From NCBI RefSeq assembly GCF_000026985.1, contig NC_017390.1, forward strand, positions 467,228 to 531,227: a stretch of 64,000 nt of DNA, written 5' to 3'. The position numbers and the translations under genes are program-made. Below are positions 7,766 through 16,518 of the stretch, one piece after another. Numbering within the stretch: position 1 is the stretch's first letter; every line of letters begins with the position of its first letter. The stretch is from Erwinia pyrifoliae DSM 12163 (GTDB taxonomy: Bacteria; Pseudomonadota; Gammaproteobacteria; Enterobacterales; Enterobacteriaceae). The notes under the pieces are model-generated. The model searched no databases, was not told where the DNA came from, and was given only the letters and a program-made list of their open reading frames with translations.

Positions 7766-9604
7766 TTAAAGCTTCAGTATTGGCTTACGAAGTTCGATCC
7801 AGGTAGCGAAATCCAGCGCACGCTCTAACCCATGACGAATTTCCCGGCTCATCGCCGCAGGATCGATGTGTAATATACTGTTAAGCCAGCGAATATTGAG
7901 CAAATCCCGGGCAGGGTGGTTAGTGTTCGCCACAAGGTCGGCCGCCTGGCGCTGCAATACAGCACTGTAGTGTGCATTTTGAATGGCGGGATACGGCGCT
8001 TTCTTGCGTTGCAGTACCTCTTGCGGCAGTAAATCACCCATCGCCGCACGCAGCAGGCTTTTTTCCCGGCCGTCAAAGGTTTTCATTTTCCACGGGGTAT
8101 TAAAAACATATTCAACAAGCCGGTGATCGCAAAACGGCACACGAACTTCCAGACCTGCCGCCATACTCAGGCGATCTTTTCTGTCCAGTAAGATGCGCAT
8201 ATAGCGTGTCAGGTGCAGGTAGAGCACTTCGCGCATTTTGGCTTCATGACTCTCTTCGCCGGCCAGGCGCGGGACTTCTGCTAAGGCTTCCTGATAGCGA
8301 GAACGCACGTAATCCGGCAATTCCAGGCTCGCCAACAAATCTGGTGCGAAGGCATCCAGTCCGGTTTTGAAACTGGTTACAAAGGTGTGATCTGCCCAGG
8401 GGAAGGTGTTCCCCTGCAATATGCCCGGCTGATGAAACCAGCGATAGCCGCCGAAAACCTCATCTGCCGACTCACCGGAAAGGGCGACTGTTGCCTCGTT
8501 CCTGATGGCGTTAAAAAGCAGGTAAATTGAATTGTCCGCATCGCCAAAACCGGTGGGCAAGTCCCGCGCAGCAATAACTGCCCGCCGGGTTTCTTCGCTG
8601 CCAATCTGCTGGTAACCCAGCACCAGATTGGTGTGCAAGGAGCCAATTTTTTCCGCGACTTTACGGGCATAGGGCGCATCGGATTCGTTGCGGAATACGT
8701 CCGGTACAAATTGCTCCGTATGGGTCTCAAAATCGACAGCAAAGGTTTTAAGTTGGCGCTCTCCATTTAGCTGCTGGCTGGCGAGAGCCGCAATGGCGCT
8801 GGAGTCCAGACCGCCAGAAAGCAGGCTGCAGAGCGGTACATCGGAAACCATTTGCCTTCTTACCGTGTCAGAAAGCAGGATATGCACATTTTCGATAGTG
8901 TCTTTTAACGAGTCATGGTGCGGCCTGGACTGGAGCTGCCAATAAACATCTTCTCGCACCCCATCCCGGCCAAACTGCACAAAGGTTCCGGGTTTGACTT
9001 CTTTAAGCCCTTCCCATGTCCCATGTCCTGGGGTTTTGGTCCACCCCAGCGCTTCACGCAAGCTGTCGGTGGTCAGAACGCCAGATATTTGTGAATGGGC
9101 GAGAATGGCTTTAGGCTCGGAGCCAAACAGCACCGACTGCCCGTCAGGATAGTAATAAAGCGGTTTTACGCCAAATCTGTCGCGCGCCAGCAACAGCACC
9201 TCACGCCGCGCATCCCAGATGGCGAAGCCAAACATGCCATTTAACTTCTCGCAGACGCCATTTCCCCATTGTAAATACCCTTTCAACACCACTTCCGTGT
9301 CGCTTTGGGTTGAAAACGAGTGCCCTGCTTGCGTCAGTTCCTGGCGTAATTCTTTAAAGTTATACACTTCACCGCTGTAAGAAAGCGAAATGCTGCCCGT
9401 CGGTAAATTTGCCGTCATTGGCTGAACACCGCCTTCGAGATCAACTATGGCTAAACGGCGGTGGCTCAAACCTGCATGTCGATCCATCCAAAAACCTGAG
9501 GCATCCGGCCCCCGTAACGCCATCGTTGCTGCCATCGCTTCCAGTTCGCGCCGACTGGCGTGAAAATCACGGCTAAACGTTGCCCATCCTGCAATTCCGC
9601 ACAT
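7766..9604 (-). CDS. Asparagine synthetase (glutamine-hydrolysing) family amidotransferase
   Basis: A full-length 612-residue class II glutamine amidotransferase/ATP-pyrophosphatase of the AsnB family. The protein begins MCGIAGW, so Cys2 can serve as the glutaminase nucleophile; RRLAIVDLEGGVQPM and LSYSGEVYNF follow. The synthetase half has the PP-loop SLLSGGLDSSAIA at about residue 265 and VALSGESADEVFGGY. AGGAG lies nine bases before the ATG. Within this operon it most likely amidates or ligates a carboxylate of the product through an acyl-adenylate, as AsnB homologues do in several antibiotic pathways, rather than serving asparagine supply. The natural substrate is not readable from sequence. 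Confidence 0.9.
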   Translation of the reverse strand: MCGIAGWATFSRDFHASRRELEAMAATMALRGPDASGFWMDRHAGLSHRRLAIVDLEGGVQPMTANLPTGSISLSYSGEVYNFKELRQELTQAGHSFSTQSDTEVVLKGYLQWGNGVCEKLNGMFGFAIWDARREVLLLARDRFGVKPLYYYPDGQSVLFGSEPKAILAHSQISGVLTTDSLREALGWTKTPGHGTWEGLKEVKPGTFVQFGRDGVREDVYWQLQSRPHHDSLKDTIENVHILLSDTVRRQMVSDVPLCSLLSGGLDSSAIAALASQQLNGERQLKTFAVDFETHTEQFVPDVFRNESDAPYARKVAEKIGSLHTNLVLGYQQIGSEETRRAVIAARDLPTGFGDADNSIYLLFNAIRNEATVALSGESADEVFGGYRWFHQPGILQGNTFPWADHTFVTSFKTGLDAFAPDLLASLELPDYVRSRYQEALAEVPRLAGEESHEAKMREVLYLHLTRYMRILLDRKDRLSMAAGLEVRVPFCDHRLVEYVFNTPWKMKTFDGREKSLLRAAMGDLLPQEVLQRKKAPYPAIQNAHYSAVLQRQAADLVANTNHPARDLLNIRWLNSILHIDPAAMSREIRHGLERALDFATWIELRKPILKL

Positions 9605-9661
9605 ATATACTTCTCCTAAAAAGAAATCAGATGTTCCAGGAAACCCGCAACAGTGCCTTTT

Positions 9662-10387
9662 TTATATCGATTCAAAATCAAAGCGGCGTATGAAACAGTC
9701 TCTGGGCATATTCACCGCAAACTGGATGCAATCGATGAGGGATTCTGAAGTCAGCTGATCCTTTGAGGTGCGTGAAACCTGCCCGTCGCCGACGAGCGGA
9801 TCGCTATTGTTAAATTTGGGCGGGTAGAGCGAAATCACACGGATCCCTTCTTCACGCAAACGCTGTGACAGCGTTTCTGCCATGCGCCCCTGTCCGGCTT
9901 TGGCGGCATAAAAGGCGGTATGACCTTCACAGTCGTGGGTGAGTGAGTGAGCGGAAGAAGAAATAATGTTCACAATGTCCGGCCGCGCGGATTGGCGCAA
10001 CAGCGGCAGGAAATGTTTGATCGCCAATATCGTGCCAGCCGTGCAGGACATGATAACGTGGGTAATCTCCTCATCGCTGGCGGCATCGAGTTCCTTACCT
10101 TCCGCCCACGGGCTGCCGTTATTAATGAGCACATCCACATGACCAAACTTATTTTCAACGGACTGCGCAAATGACCGGATGCTGGCTGGATCCGATAAAT
10201 CACAGGCGAAAGCGTAAACGCGATCGAAACCACGAGCCTGAAGCTCATAACGTACTTTTTCGGCCGCTTCAATATTGCGCGCTGAAAGCAGCACCTCAGC
10301 CCCGGATTTCGCATAGCGAATAGCCAGAGAACGCCCCATTTCACGTCCTGCACCGGTGATAACGACACGCAAATTAGCATTGGACAT
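9662..10387 (-). CDS. Short-chain dehydrogenase/reductase
   Basis: A classical 241-residue SDR. The cofactor motif is VVITGAGREMGRS at residues 8-20, followed by CDLSDP and VDVLINNG; the catalytic set is a Ser in IISSSAHS with FYAAKAG (Tyr-x-x-x-Lys). It resembles 3-oxoacyl-ACP-reductase-type proteins in overall layout. It lies between the cupin-MetRS gene (52 bases upstream) and asnB-like (57 bases downstream). It presumably interconverts a hydroxyl and a carbonyl in the pathway, perhaps on an aldolase-derived carbon skeleton; the substrate is inference. Confidence 0.88.
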   Translation of the reverse strand: MSNANLRVVITGAGREMGRSLAIRYAKSGAEVLLSARNIEAAEKVRYELQARGFDRVYAFACDLSDPASIRSFAQSVENKFGHVDVLINNGSPWAEGKELDAASDEEITHVIMSCTAGTILAIKHFLPLLRQSARPDIVNIISSSAHSLTHDCEGHTAFYAAKAGQGRMAETLSQRLREEGIRVISLYPPKFNNSDPLVGDGQVSRTSKDQLTSESLIDCIQFAVNMPRDCFIRRFDFESI

Positions 10388-10439
10388 AGAATATATTCCT
10401 GTTATTAAAATTAAATTTATTATGCCGATATAATTTTAG

Positions 10440-12416
10440 TTAATTAACCTGGCAAACATGTTCAATAATATCTTTTGAGATGATTCTGAAATGGTTTTCA
10501 TCGCACGCTGATATGGTGTGAGAATTTGCAATAAAATCTTCCCGATCGCTATCCCAACCTTCAAAATTCAGGCCAAGCAGCTTGAGGATATACTCACTTC
10601 CCTCCAGCATAATGGGTTGGGAAAGTAGGGAAAATTGCTTTATGGCCCAAAAATTAAGGGCGAAAGTGGTGCGCTGATAATCCCGCAGCATCGGTTGGGT
10701 TTCATGTTTTGACTGCGCATTAAAAAATTTCCGCGTTAAAATCCCCATTTCCTCAAGCTTGGCCGTTGCCGTTTGCGGCGAGAAAGCATCAATGTGATAG
10801 GCATGTTCCACGTCACGGGCTAAATTTCTGATCCGCTGATAGAAGGCGGCGTGTTGCGATGTCCATGCACCCGGCTCAGGCACCTTTCCCTGAAATTGCA
10901 GGCTCAGTTCACGGCAACTGGTCGTCAAATGTTGCTGCAGCGTGCTGACAAAAAAGTCGTTAATGGCGTCAACAAAAGGTTCGAGGCTGAAGTTTTCGTT
11001 GGTCATTTCGGGGCGCGAGCGGGCTAGCCCCCATCGGACATAGTCAACCGGTATTTTACTCAGCAGTTTTGAGGCCCAGATCAAGTGACGGCGGCTGGTA
11101 GAAAACTTTTCGCCACGCAAATAAAGCAGTTCATTAATAACATGATTAACTGGGACATTATATTCTTCATCCAACGCATAGTAGATGGCCGGGAATAATA
11201 ATGTGTGATAGTAGGTGTTATCAAAACCATAGAAATGAATGATGTCGCAGTTCTTATTTTTGAAAAACGGATCCTGAGGATGTAAATCTTCATCAGCCGC
11301 CAGATAGCCTGCCGCCATTTCGAACCAGACATAGAGAACCTGATCTTCAAATCCGGGGATGTCAACGGAAATGCCCCAGTCTGAGCGATGAGAGATACAA
11401 ATATCCGGTAAACCGTCAGACAACATTCCCTGCGTCAGTTCGCGGGCGCGGGCGGACATATTACTGCGGAAAGTCAGCTCGGTGAGTTGGGGGGCAAGGG
11501 CGGACAGGCGGAAATACAACTTTGTAGTCGTCCGGGTACCGACCCGGGTTTCAGGGAGGCTGGCCACTGGGTTAATGAGATCGGCACAGTCATTCGGTCT
11601 GCCGCACTGCTCACAGGCATTTCCATCTGAAGCGCTATGACAGTGGGGGCAGACGCCTTTAATGTAGCCCTCATGAAGGCTAAACCCCGTATTCAGATCG
11701 TAGAGTTCGTCCACCTCTTTAGCGAAGATAAAGCCCCGATCATAGAGGCGACCAATGATGCTGTTCACCCGACTGTAATAATTTTTCGTCGTTTGCGGAC
11801 TTGAGAAAAAGTCCAGAGCAATGTCTGCTTTGGCCCAAGTCTGATAGATTTTATCCGCATAATCATTGGCGACCTCTTCAGGAGGACGCTGCTCTTTGGT
11901 GGCAATGCATTTGACATAGGTCTGGTTATCATCCCGCCCTGTTAAATGACGAGCAGAGACGCCTTTAAGCGTCAGGTAACGGCGGTAAATATCTGCGCCC
12001 AGATATGGTCCGGACAAATGCCCAAGGTGTAAATCACCGTTTGGCGTCGGCGGCGTTGAAATGATCAGCGTATCTTTTGGCACATCATTACGCTGTGTTT
12101 GGTTGGGGTTATCCCAATAAAGCGCGGTAAATTTTAAATCTTCATTCTCGCAGGTATTTTCAATAGTGTGACCGTGTAGCGGATCGATATAAATAATATC
12201 TTCCGGCACCACATCTTCGGATTCGCGCCCTTCAATATGAACGCGTCCTTTACCAGAGGTGATCAAAAAAAGCTCGGTTTCATGATGGCGGTGAAATGTT
12301 GACTGCGCCCCTGGCGGTAGTGAACATGACATGCCGCCCGTTGTGTTGACAGGAAATTGAAGGCTGCTTGAATTTAATCCATAGCTAAATTTAGACGCAT
12401 TTTTAGTTATTTTCAT
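10440..12416 (-). CDS. Cupin/methionyl-tRNA-synthetase-like fusion, candidate hydrazine synthetase (Spb40-like)
   Basis: A 658-residue fusion. Residues 1-105 are a cupin with metal-ligand candidates in FHRHHETELF (42-49) and PLHGHTIEN (79-87). From about 115 on it is a class I MetRS-like catalytic core: HLGHLSGP (130-137, HIGH motif), a zinc knuckle with Cys 256, 259, 268 and 271, and KFSTSR (437-442, KMSKS motif). A cupin joined to MetRS is the architecture described for Spb40 in s56-p1 biosynthesis, which forms an N-N bond from N6-hydroxylysine and glycine, and for its triacsin counterpart. A lysine/ornithine-type N-hydroxylase in the same operon supports the same chemistry. The start overlaps the HAD gene's stop by four bases. 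A housekeeping MetRS role is unlikely given the cupin. Confidence 0.88.
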   Translation of the reverse strand: MKITKNASKFSYGLNSSSLQFPVNTTGGMSCSLPPGAQSTFHRHHETELFLITSGKGRVHIEGRESEDVVPEDIIYIDPLHGHTIENTCENEDLKFTALYWDNPNQTQRNDVPKDTLIISTPPTPNGDLHLGHLSGPYLGADIYRRYLTLKGVSARHLTGRDDNQTYVKCIATKEQRPPEEVANDYADKIYQTWAKADIALDFFSSPQTTKNYYSRVNSIIGRLYDRGFIFAKEVDELYDLNTGFSLHEGYIKGVCPHCHSASDGNACEQCGRPNDCADLINPVASLPETRVGTRTTTKLYFRLSALAPQLTELTFRSNMSARARELTQGMLSDGLPDICISHRSDWGISVDIPGFEDQVLYVWFEMAAGYLAADEDLHPQDPFFKNKNCDIIHFYGFDNTYYHTLLFPAIYYALDEEYNVPVNHVINELLYLRGEKFSTSRRHLIWASKLLSKIPVDYVRWGLARSRPEMTNENFSLEPFVDAINDFFVSTLQQHLTTSCRELSLQFQGKVPEPGAWTSQHAAFYQRIRNLARDVEHAYHIDAFSPQTATAKLEEMGILTRKFFNAQSKHETQPMLRDYQRTTFALNFWAIKQFSLLSQPIMLEGSEYILKLLGLNFEGWDSDREDFIANSHTISACDENHFRIISKDIIEHVCQVN

Positions 12417-13084
12417 TTTTTAAACCTGTCAGTCAGTAAATCAGATAACCTGTTAACGATATACCCACCGGAAGATTTCACTTTGGCAATCAACGGGTCA
12501 TTATCGAACGGCATATATTGGGTGACCAGAATAAAAGAAAACCCAAAATGACTTGCCACTTCAAAATCATGAAATGCGTCACCGATAAGCACCGACTCAG
12601 CCGGATTTATGCCATAGGTATTAATAATAAAGTCGAGGTTTTCAGACTTATTTATCGGCCCGCCTAGGATATCATTGAAGCGGGTATCCAGATGATGACT
12701 GCACAGAAGCTCTCTGGCTTCGGACTGATCGGAACCTGTCAGAACATAGCAAGGGCGGCTAACCTGGGCCAGCAGGGCGGAGGTGCCGTCGGTTACCGCG
12801 CAGCCGGGATAATTTTCGGCCACTATTTTGCCATATTTTTCAACTAATCTATTGATAATAGACGCTGAAAAACCCTCTTTTGCCAGCAAGTTTTCATAGG
12901 CCCAGCTGAAGTGGGCTTGCCGTGTCTGGCCGAAGTTCCGCCGAAAATGATCGGCAAAGGCGTCGGCCGCTTCCGGGAATATGAAATGTATAACCTGTCT
13001 GGCAGCGTCAATCTTCATGTGGTTGCTGTCAATCAGCACCCCATCCATATCAAATACAATATGGGAGAAACGCTCAATATTCAT
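12413..13084 (-). CDS. HAD-superfamily phosphatase
   Basis: A 223-residue HAD hydrolase. Motif I is FDMDGVLIDS (residues 11-20) with both aspartates, motif II is VLTGSDQ, and motif IV is VLIGDAFHDFEVA. The helical cap between motifs I and II suggests subfamily IA (phosphoglycolate phosphatase/beta-phosphoglucomutase-like). It overlaps the aldolase gene upstream by 11 bases and the cupin-MetRS gene downstream by 4, so the three are translationally coupled. A phosphatase directly after an aldolase suggests removal of phosphate from an aldol product, but this is inference. Confidence 0.88.
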   Translation of the reverse strand: MNIERFSHIVFDMDGVLIDSNHMKIDAARQVIHFIFPEAADAFADHFRRNFGQTRQAHFSWAYENLLAKEGFSASIINRLVEKYGKIVAENYPGCAVTDGTSALLAQVSRPCYVLTGSDQSEARELLCSHHLDTRFNDILGGPINKSENLDFIINTYGINPAESVLIGDAFHDFEVASHFGFSFILVTQYMPFDNDPLIAKVKSSGGYIVNRLSDLLTDRFKK

Positions 13085-14078
13085 TGATCAGCGCCTTAAT
13101 CAGTGTGGTGTTGAATATTGATCTTGAGGCTGCCGGTATTTTTTCTAATAGTGTATACACTTTATCGACAGGAAGATCGGCGTCTATGAGAAACTGAACA
13201 TAAGTAGGATGTATTTTCTTTTTACCCGCCCGTCGATATAAAACGCCGCCGCCCCAGTTATAGGTGGTTTTTAACTTATCCATGTGGCGTTTTAGTAATA
13301 CATCTACAGCGGGCGTTTCGGTACCCGGTTTTTTGATCAATTCAGAAAGCTCTTCCGTTGCCGCATTGCCTGCACCGCGCCCCATTCCGGCGAAGGTTGT
13401 ATCAATCCAGTTGGCACCAGCCTGAATGGCCGTCATGCTATTGATAAGCGCCATCCCCATATTATTGTGAGCGTGAAATCCTATATTGGCAGATGTTATT
13501 TCTTTTAAACGAGTAATAAGTTCCGCTACCCGCTGGGGTGGCATTGAGCCAAAGGAATCGGCCAGATAGACGGTTTCAATTGATTTTATGCTGGAAATTT
13601 TTTCGAAAACGGCTGTCACCTCTTCCTCGCAGGCAAGATCGATTTGCATTAAATTTAATGCTACACGGTAACCTGAGGCAGAAATGATATTGCATAACTG
13701 GTCAATATTATCAAGCTGGTTGAATTTAGTGGCCACCCGAATAATGTCTATAACAGGCCGGGCAGGTTTCTTCAGAATATGAATGACAATATCATGCCAG
13801 TTTTCCAGGCAGAGAATGGATTTACTGTCTATCATCGCGGCCCATGACTTACCCGGAATAACCGACAGGAAGTTAAATCCGGATATATTTTCAACCTTAA
13901 AGCGGCCGCAGTCTGAGGCATCCACGGAGATATAGCCTGCCTCCATAATATCAACATCCGTTTCAATAATAGCAGAATAATAAATATTGACGAGATCTTC
14001 ATCAAAATTCCAGTTGGTATAATAGCCACCATCACGGAAAGTGCAATCCAACAAAATTACATTAGAATTAGTCATCAT
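13074..14078 (-). CDS. DRE-TIM metallolyase superfamily aldolase
   Basis: A 334-residue HMGL-like (4-hydroxy-2-oxovalerate aldolase-type) protein. The superfamily signature appears as LLDCTFRDGGYYTNWNF at residues 9-25 (D-x-T-x-R-D) and the second metal motif as IGFHAHNNMG near 200 (H-x-H). AGMGRGAGNA follows. Members make or break carbon-carbon bonds at a 2-oxo acid using a divalent metal. The NWNF variant resembles the aldolase-catalytic-domain proteins often found in surface-sugar and natural-product clusters rather than HMG-CoA lyase or isopropylmalate synthase. It overlaps the HAD gene. Its donor and acceptor are unknown. Confidence 0.85.
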   Translation of the reverse strand: MMTNSNVILLDCTFRDGGYYTNWNFDEDLVNIYYSAIIETDVDIMEAGYISVDASDCGRFKVENISGFNFLSVIPGKSWAAMIDSKSILCLENWHDIVIHILKKPARPVIDIIRVATKFNQLDNIDQLCNIISASGYRVALNLMQIDLACEEEVTAVFEKISSIKSIETVYLADSFGSMPPQRVAELITRLKEITSANIGFHAHNNMGMALINSMTAIQAGANWIDTTFAGMGRGAGNAATEELSELIKKPGTETPAVDVLLKRHMDKLKTTYNWGGGVLYRRAGKKKIHPTYVQFLIDADLPVDKVYTLLEKIPAASRSIFNTTLIKALINEY

Positions 14079-14161
14079 TGTTAATCACTTTTATATAGCA
14101 ACATGCGCGTCACGCATGTTGCTGGATGTGACATTAACAGGCGAGCAGCATGCCTTTATAA

Positions 14162-14533
14162 TTAATACTGAACCGGGTCTGGTCGGGAATCAAACTGGTA
14201 AAATTTATCCATTACCGCCCATTCAGTGGGGCCATCATTCATGAATACGCGCTGTAATAGCTCTCCATGCACATAGTCATCAAAGGCTTTAACTTTTGGA
14301 TCTAATGTTAGCGCATGGGTGAACTCACGGGACGGAATAAAATCATCGTTCGTTTCCATATACATAAACAGCATATTGGGTTGCATAAAGAAAATTTGCA
14401 TAGTCTTAATGCCAATCGCCGCCAGTGCACCGTCTCCGGCATGAATTTCCGGGATTTGATTCAGATGCATTTCGCGATAGATTTCCACGGCTTTACGGTT
14501 ACGTAATTCAATAGTAAGCGCCCAACTTTTCAT
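14162..14533 (-). CDS. L-rhamnose-mutarotase-fold (RhaM/DUF718) protein
   Basis: A 123-residue dimeric alpha-beta barrel protein of the RhaM type: ALTIELRN at the start, a REMHLNQIPEI segment where family members usually have H..-x-W-P-E, MQIFFMQPNMLFMYMET and a C-terminal MDKFYQFD. AGAGGA precedes the ATG at 14533. No rhamnose genes are nearby, and the usual Trp of the HxxxWPE motif is Ile here, so a sugar mutarotase role is doubtful. It may isomerise or bind a pathway intermediate. It sits between the aldolase and DapA-fold genes. Confidence 0.7.
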   Translation of the reverse strand: MKSWALTIELRNRKAVEIYREMHLNQIPEIHAGDGALAAIGIKTMQIFFMQPNMLFMYMETNDDFIPSREFTHALTLDPKVKAFDDYVHGELLQRVFMNDGPTEWAVMDKFYQFDSRPDPVQY

Positions 14534-14545
14534 ATTTTCCTCTTG

Positions 14546-15454
14546 TTATTCACAGATGTTATCCAGAACAGAAATGATGCGGTCAATTTCTTTATAGGTC
14601 ACAGAGTCGGGTATATGATCGACCGGCTCGCGAACGCGCGGATGAGTAATAAGACCTTTGCGGTGTAAAATATGTTTCGAGAGATGCTGGTAGCAGTCGA
14701 TGCTATTCATCATCTGGCACATCATATAAGAAAGTGGGTAAGCCAATTTTTCCGCAGATTGTCTATCGCCAGCCTGTAAATAGTTCCATATTTTCACCAC
14801 GTATTTAACGCAGTCGGTAGCGGGAATTGCGCCATAAAGCCCGCGAAAATAGCTGTCGATAATCATCATGCCACCATCACCTTCGAAGATGCGGGCCTGA
14901 TTATCGGTGGCAATTTGTAATTCAGTATGTTTTGGCGGTAGCGGCGACGATTCAGGTTTAAACATTATTCTGTCAGCGCCAAACTCATGTAGAAGATCGG
15001 CCTGCATTCTGATGGTCATGGGCGTTTTGGCATAACTCTTGGCATGGTGAATGATGACAGGAATACGCAATTGCTGTATGACATCGCGGTAATATTTAAG
15101 CATCCTCTGCTCTGTTAATGGTGAAGTGGATGGATGCATGAGCAATACAGCATCAACCCCCGAATCCTGAGCAGATAATGAGTACTCAATGGCGTTTTTA
15201 GTACTTTCCGCTCCGGTACTAACAACCACATGCCCTTGAGGTTTTCCGTATTTGACGGCCAGATCTGTAATTTTCTGGCGTTCGCGGCTATTCATTCGCA
15301 TTAGTTCAGATACCTGGCCAATAACGATACCATCGGCGCCGACTTCATAACAATAATCAACTTGCCTGGCGAAGTCATCTTCATGAATATCAAAGTTCTC
15401 ATCCCATGGCGTTAATATGACTGGGAGAACACCTTTAACGTCAGTGTAAGTCAT
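14546..15454 (-). CDS. Diverged DapA/N-acetylneuraminate-lyase family aldolase
   Basis: A 302-residue (beta/alpha)8 protein of the DHDPS/NAL family: it starts KGVLPVILTPWDENFDI, and the Schiff-base lysine is kept in RIMFKPESS (Lys166). Two DapA hallmarks are changed. The GTTGE pyruvate-binding motif reads GQVSE (46-50), and the Tyr of the PVILYNVP strand is His136 in PVIIHHAK. It is therefore unlikely to be lysine-biosynthetic DapA and probably acts on another 2-oxo acid or as a lyase or dehydratase. AAGGA lies before the ATG at 15454; the flavoenzyme gene ends only two bases upstream. Confidence 0.87.
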   Translation of the reverse strand: MTYTDVKGVLPVILTPWDENFDIHEDDFARQVDYCYEVGADGIVIGQVSELMRMNSRERQKITDLAVKYGKPQGHVVVSTGAESTKNAIEYSLSAQDSGVDAVLLMHPSTSPLTEQRMLKYYRDVIQQLRIPVIIHHAKSYAKTPMTIRMQADLLHEFGADRIMFKPESSPLPPKHTELQIATDNQARIFEGDGGMMIIDSYFRGLYGAIPATDCVKYVVKIWNYLQAGDRQSAEKLAYPLSYMMCQMMNSIDCYQHLSKHILHRKGLITHPRVREPVDHIPDSVTYKEIDRIISVLDNICE

Positions 15455-15456
15455 TT

Positions 15457-16518
15457 TTATTCCTTAATTATGTTGTCAGTAATGCGTCTTGCTAACTCAG
15501 GCGCCAATTTAAACCCTCCGCCTGAATAACCCGTTAATACAGATAGTGAAATGAAACCTTCAATTTTTTCCGCAGCACCGATGCCCGCAGGCGAATAACA
15601 GTCAAAACTCGACCAGGAACCACATTGTTCAGCTTCGTTGACCCAGGAAAATCTTTTTTGGCCCATCATACTGGTGACCTCGCTATATACCGGGCTGCCC
15701 GGGGTCACGCTGTCAATAAATAAGCGATCGTGGGTTGGGTAGCCCAGCAAAAATTGCCCATTTTCATAAGGGCGACCATTGAGGTCGTTTACGTCATCAA
15801 TCCAGGCCGGATGGCCAGCGACCGCCTGTCGGGGATTTTTAATATCAACCTGGATGCGCTGTGACCATAAGCTATGGGGAATGTTGTTTTTGTCAAGAAA
15901 TGCAGGTGTGTTAGGTCCTAAAGCCACCACCACATGGCTGGCGGTAAATGTGCCTTGCGAAGTTGACACCCCAACAACCTTGTTACCGCGACGGATCAGC
16001 CTGTAGACCTCGGTTCCAGGATAGAGAGTCGCCCCTTTCGCCGTTGCCGCCCTGATAAAGGCCCGGGTTACCTCCGCCGGGGCCATATAGCCTGCCCCTG
16101 GCTCATAAACGGCTCCTTCATCGCAATTTATGGTGGGAAATTGTTCAGCCATTTGTTGGCGATCCAGCCATTCAATATCCACCGTTGCGCGAAGCTGCTG
16201 AACTTTTTCTTGTACCCGGGTGTTATCCTGTACCGGTGGAAAATAGAGATACCCTGTGCGAGTGAAAGAGGCAGGAACGCCGGTATTTGCCTCAAAATCC
16301 AGGTAATATTTAAATGAGCTGGCGGCAAGTTCTGTCAGGTAATCATTACTGTGATAAATCCGAACTATACCCCCCGAATAAGCAGTGCATCCCTGGGCCG
16401 GGGCACCTCGCTCCAGCAAGGCAGTTTTTAAGCCGCTGCAGGTTAACTGATGCGCTGTGGCTGCCCCCAGAATACCTGCTCCTAACACCACCACATCGTA
16501 ATTCTGCTTAATTGACAT
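15457..16518 (-). CDS. FAD-dependent amine/amino-acid oxidase (DAO family)
   Basis: A 353-residue D-amino-acid-oxidase/glycine-oxidase-like flavoprotein. Visible are the ADP-binding VVVLGAGILGAATAHQL (residues 9-25), LLERGAPAQGCTAYSGGIVR, and the C-terminal TGYSGGGFKLAPELARRI that closes the FAD site. It overlaps the N-hydroxylase gene by 11 bases. In hydrazine pathways such as triacsin, flavin oxidation of an N-N-linked lysine-glycine adduct is thought to release hydrazinoacetic acid. A similar oxidative cleavage by this enzyme is my inference from gene order. Sarcosine or glycine oxidase activity is an alternative. Confidence 0.87.
   Translation of the reverse strand: MSIKQNYDVVVLGAGILGAATAHQLTCSGLKTALLERGAPAQGCTAYSGGIVRIYHSNDYLTELAASSFKYYLDFEANTGVPASFTRTGYLYFPPVQDNTRVQEKVQQLRATVDIEWLDRQQMAEQFPTINCDEGAVYEPGAGYMAPAEVTRAFIRAATAKGATLYPGTEVYRLIRRGNKVVGVSTSQGTFTASHVVVALGPNTPAFLDKNNIPHSLWSQRIQVDIKNPRQAVAGHPAWIDDVNDLNGRPYENGQFLLGYPTHDRLFIDSVTPGSPVYSEVTSMMGQKRFSWVNEAEQCGSWSSFDCYSPAGIGAAEKIEGFISLSVLTGYSGGGFKLAPELARRITDNIIKE

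Noticed and set aside
10440..12416. Housekeeping methionyl-tRNA synthetase (MetG)
   Set aside because: The N-terminal cupin, the operon context and the altered KMSKS (KFSTS) argue for the hydrazine-synthetase-like fusion instead.
14546..15454. Lysine-biosynthesis DapA
   Set aside because: The GTTGE motif and the relay Tyr are replaced, and the gene is inside a natural-product operon; only the fold and the Schiff-base Lys agree.
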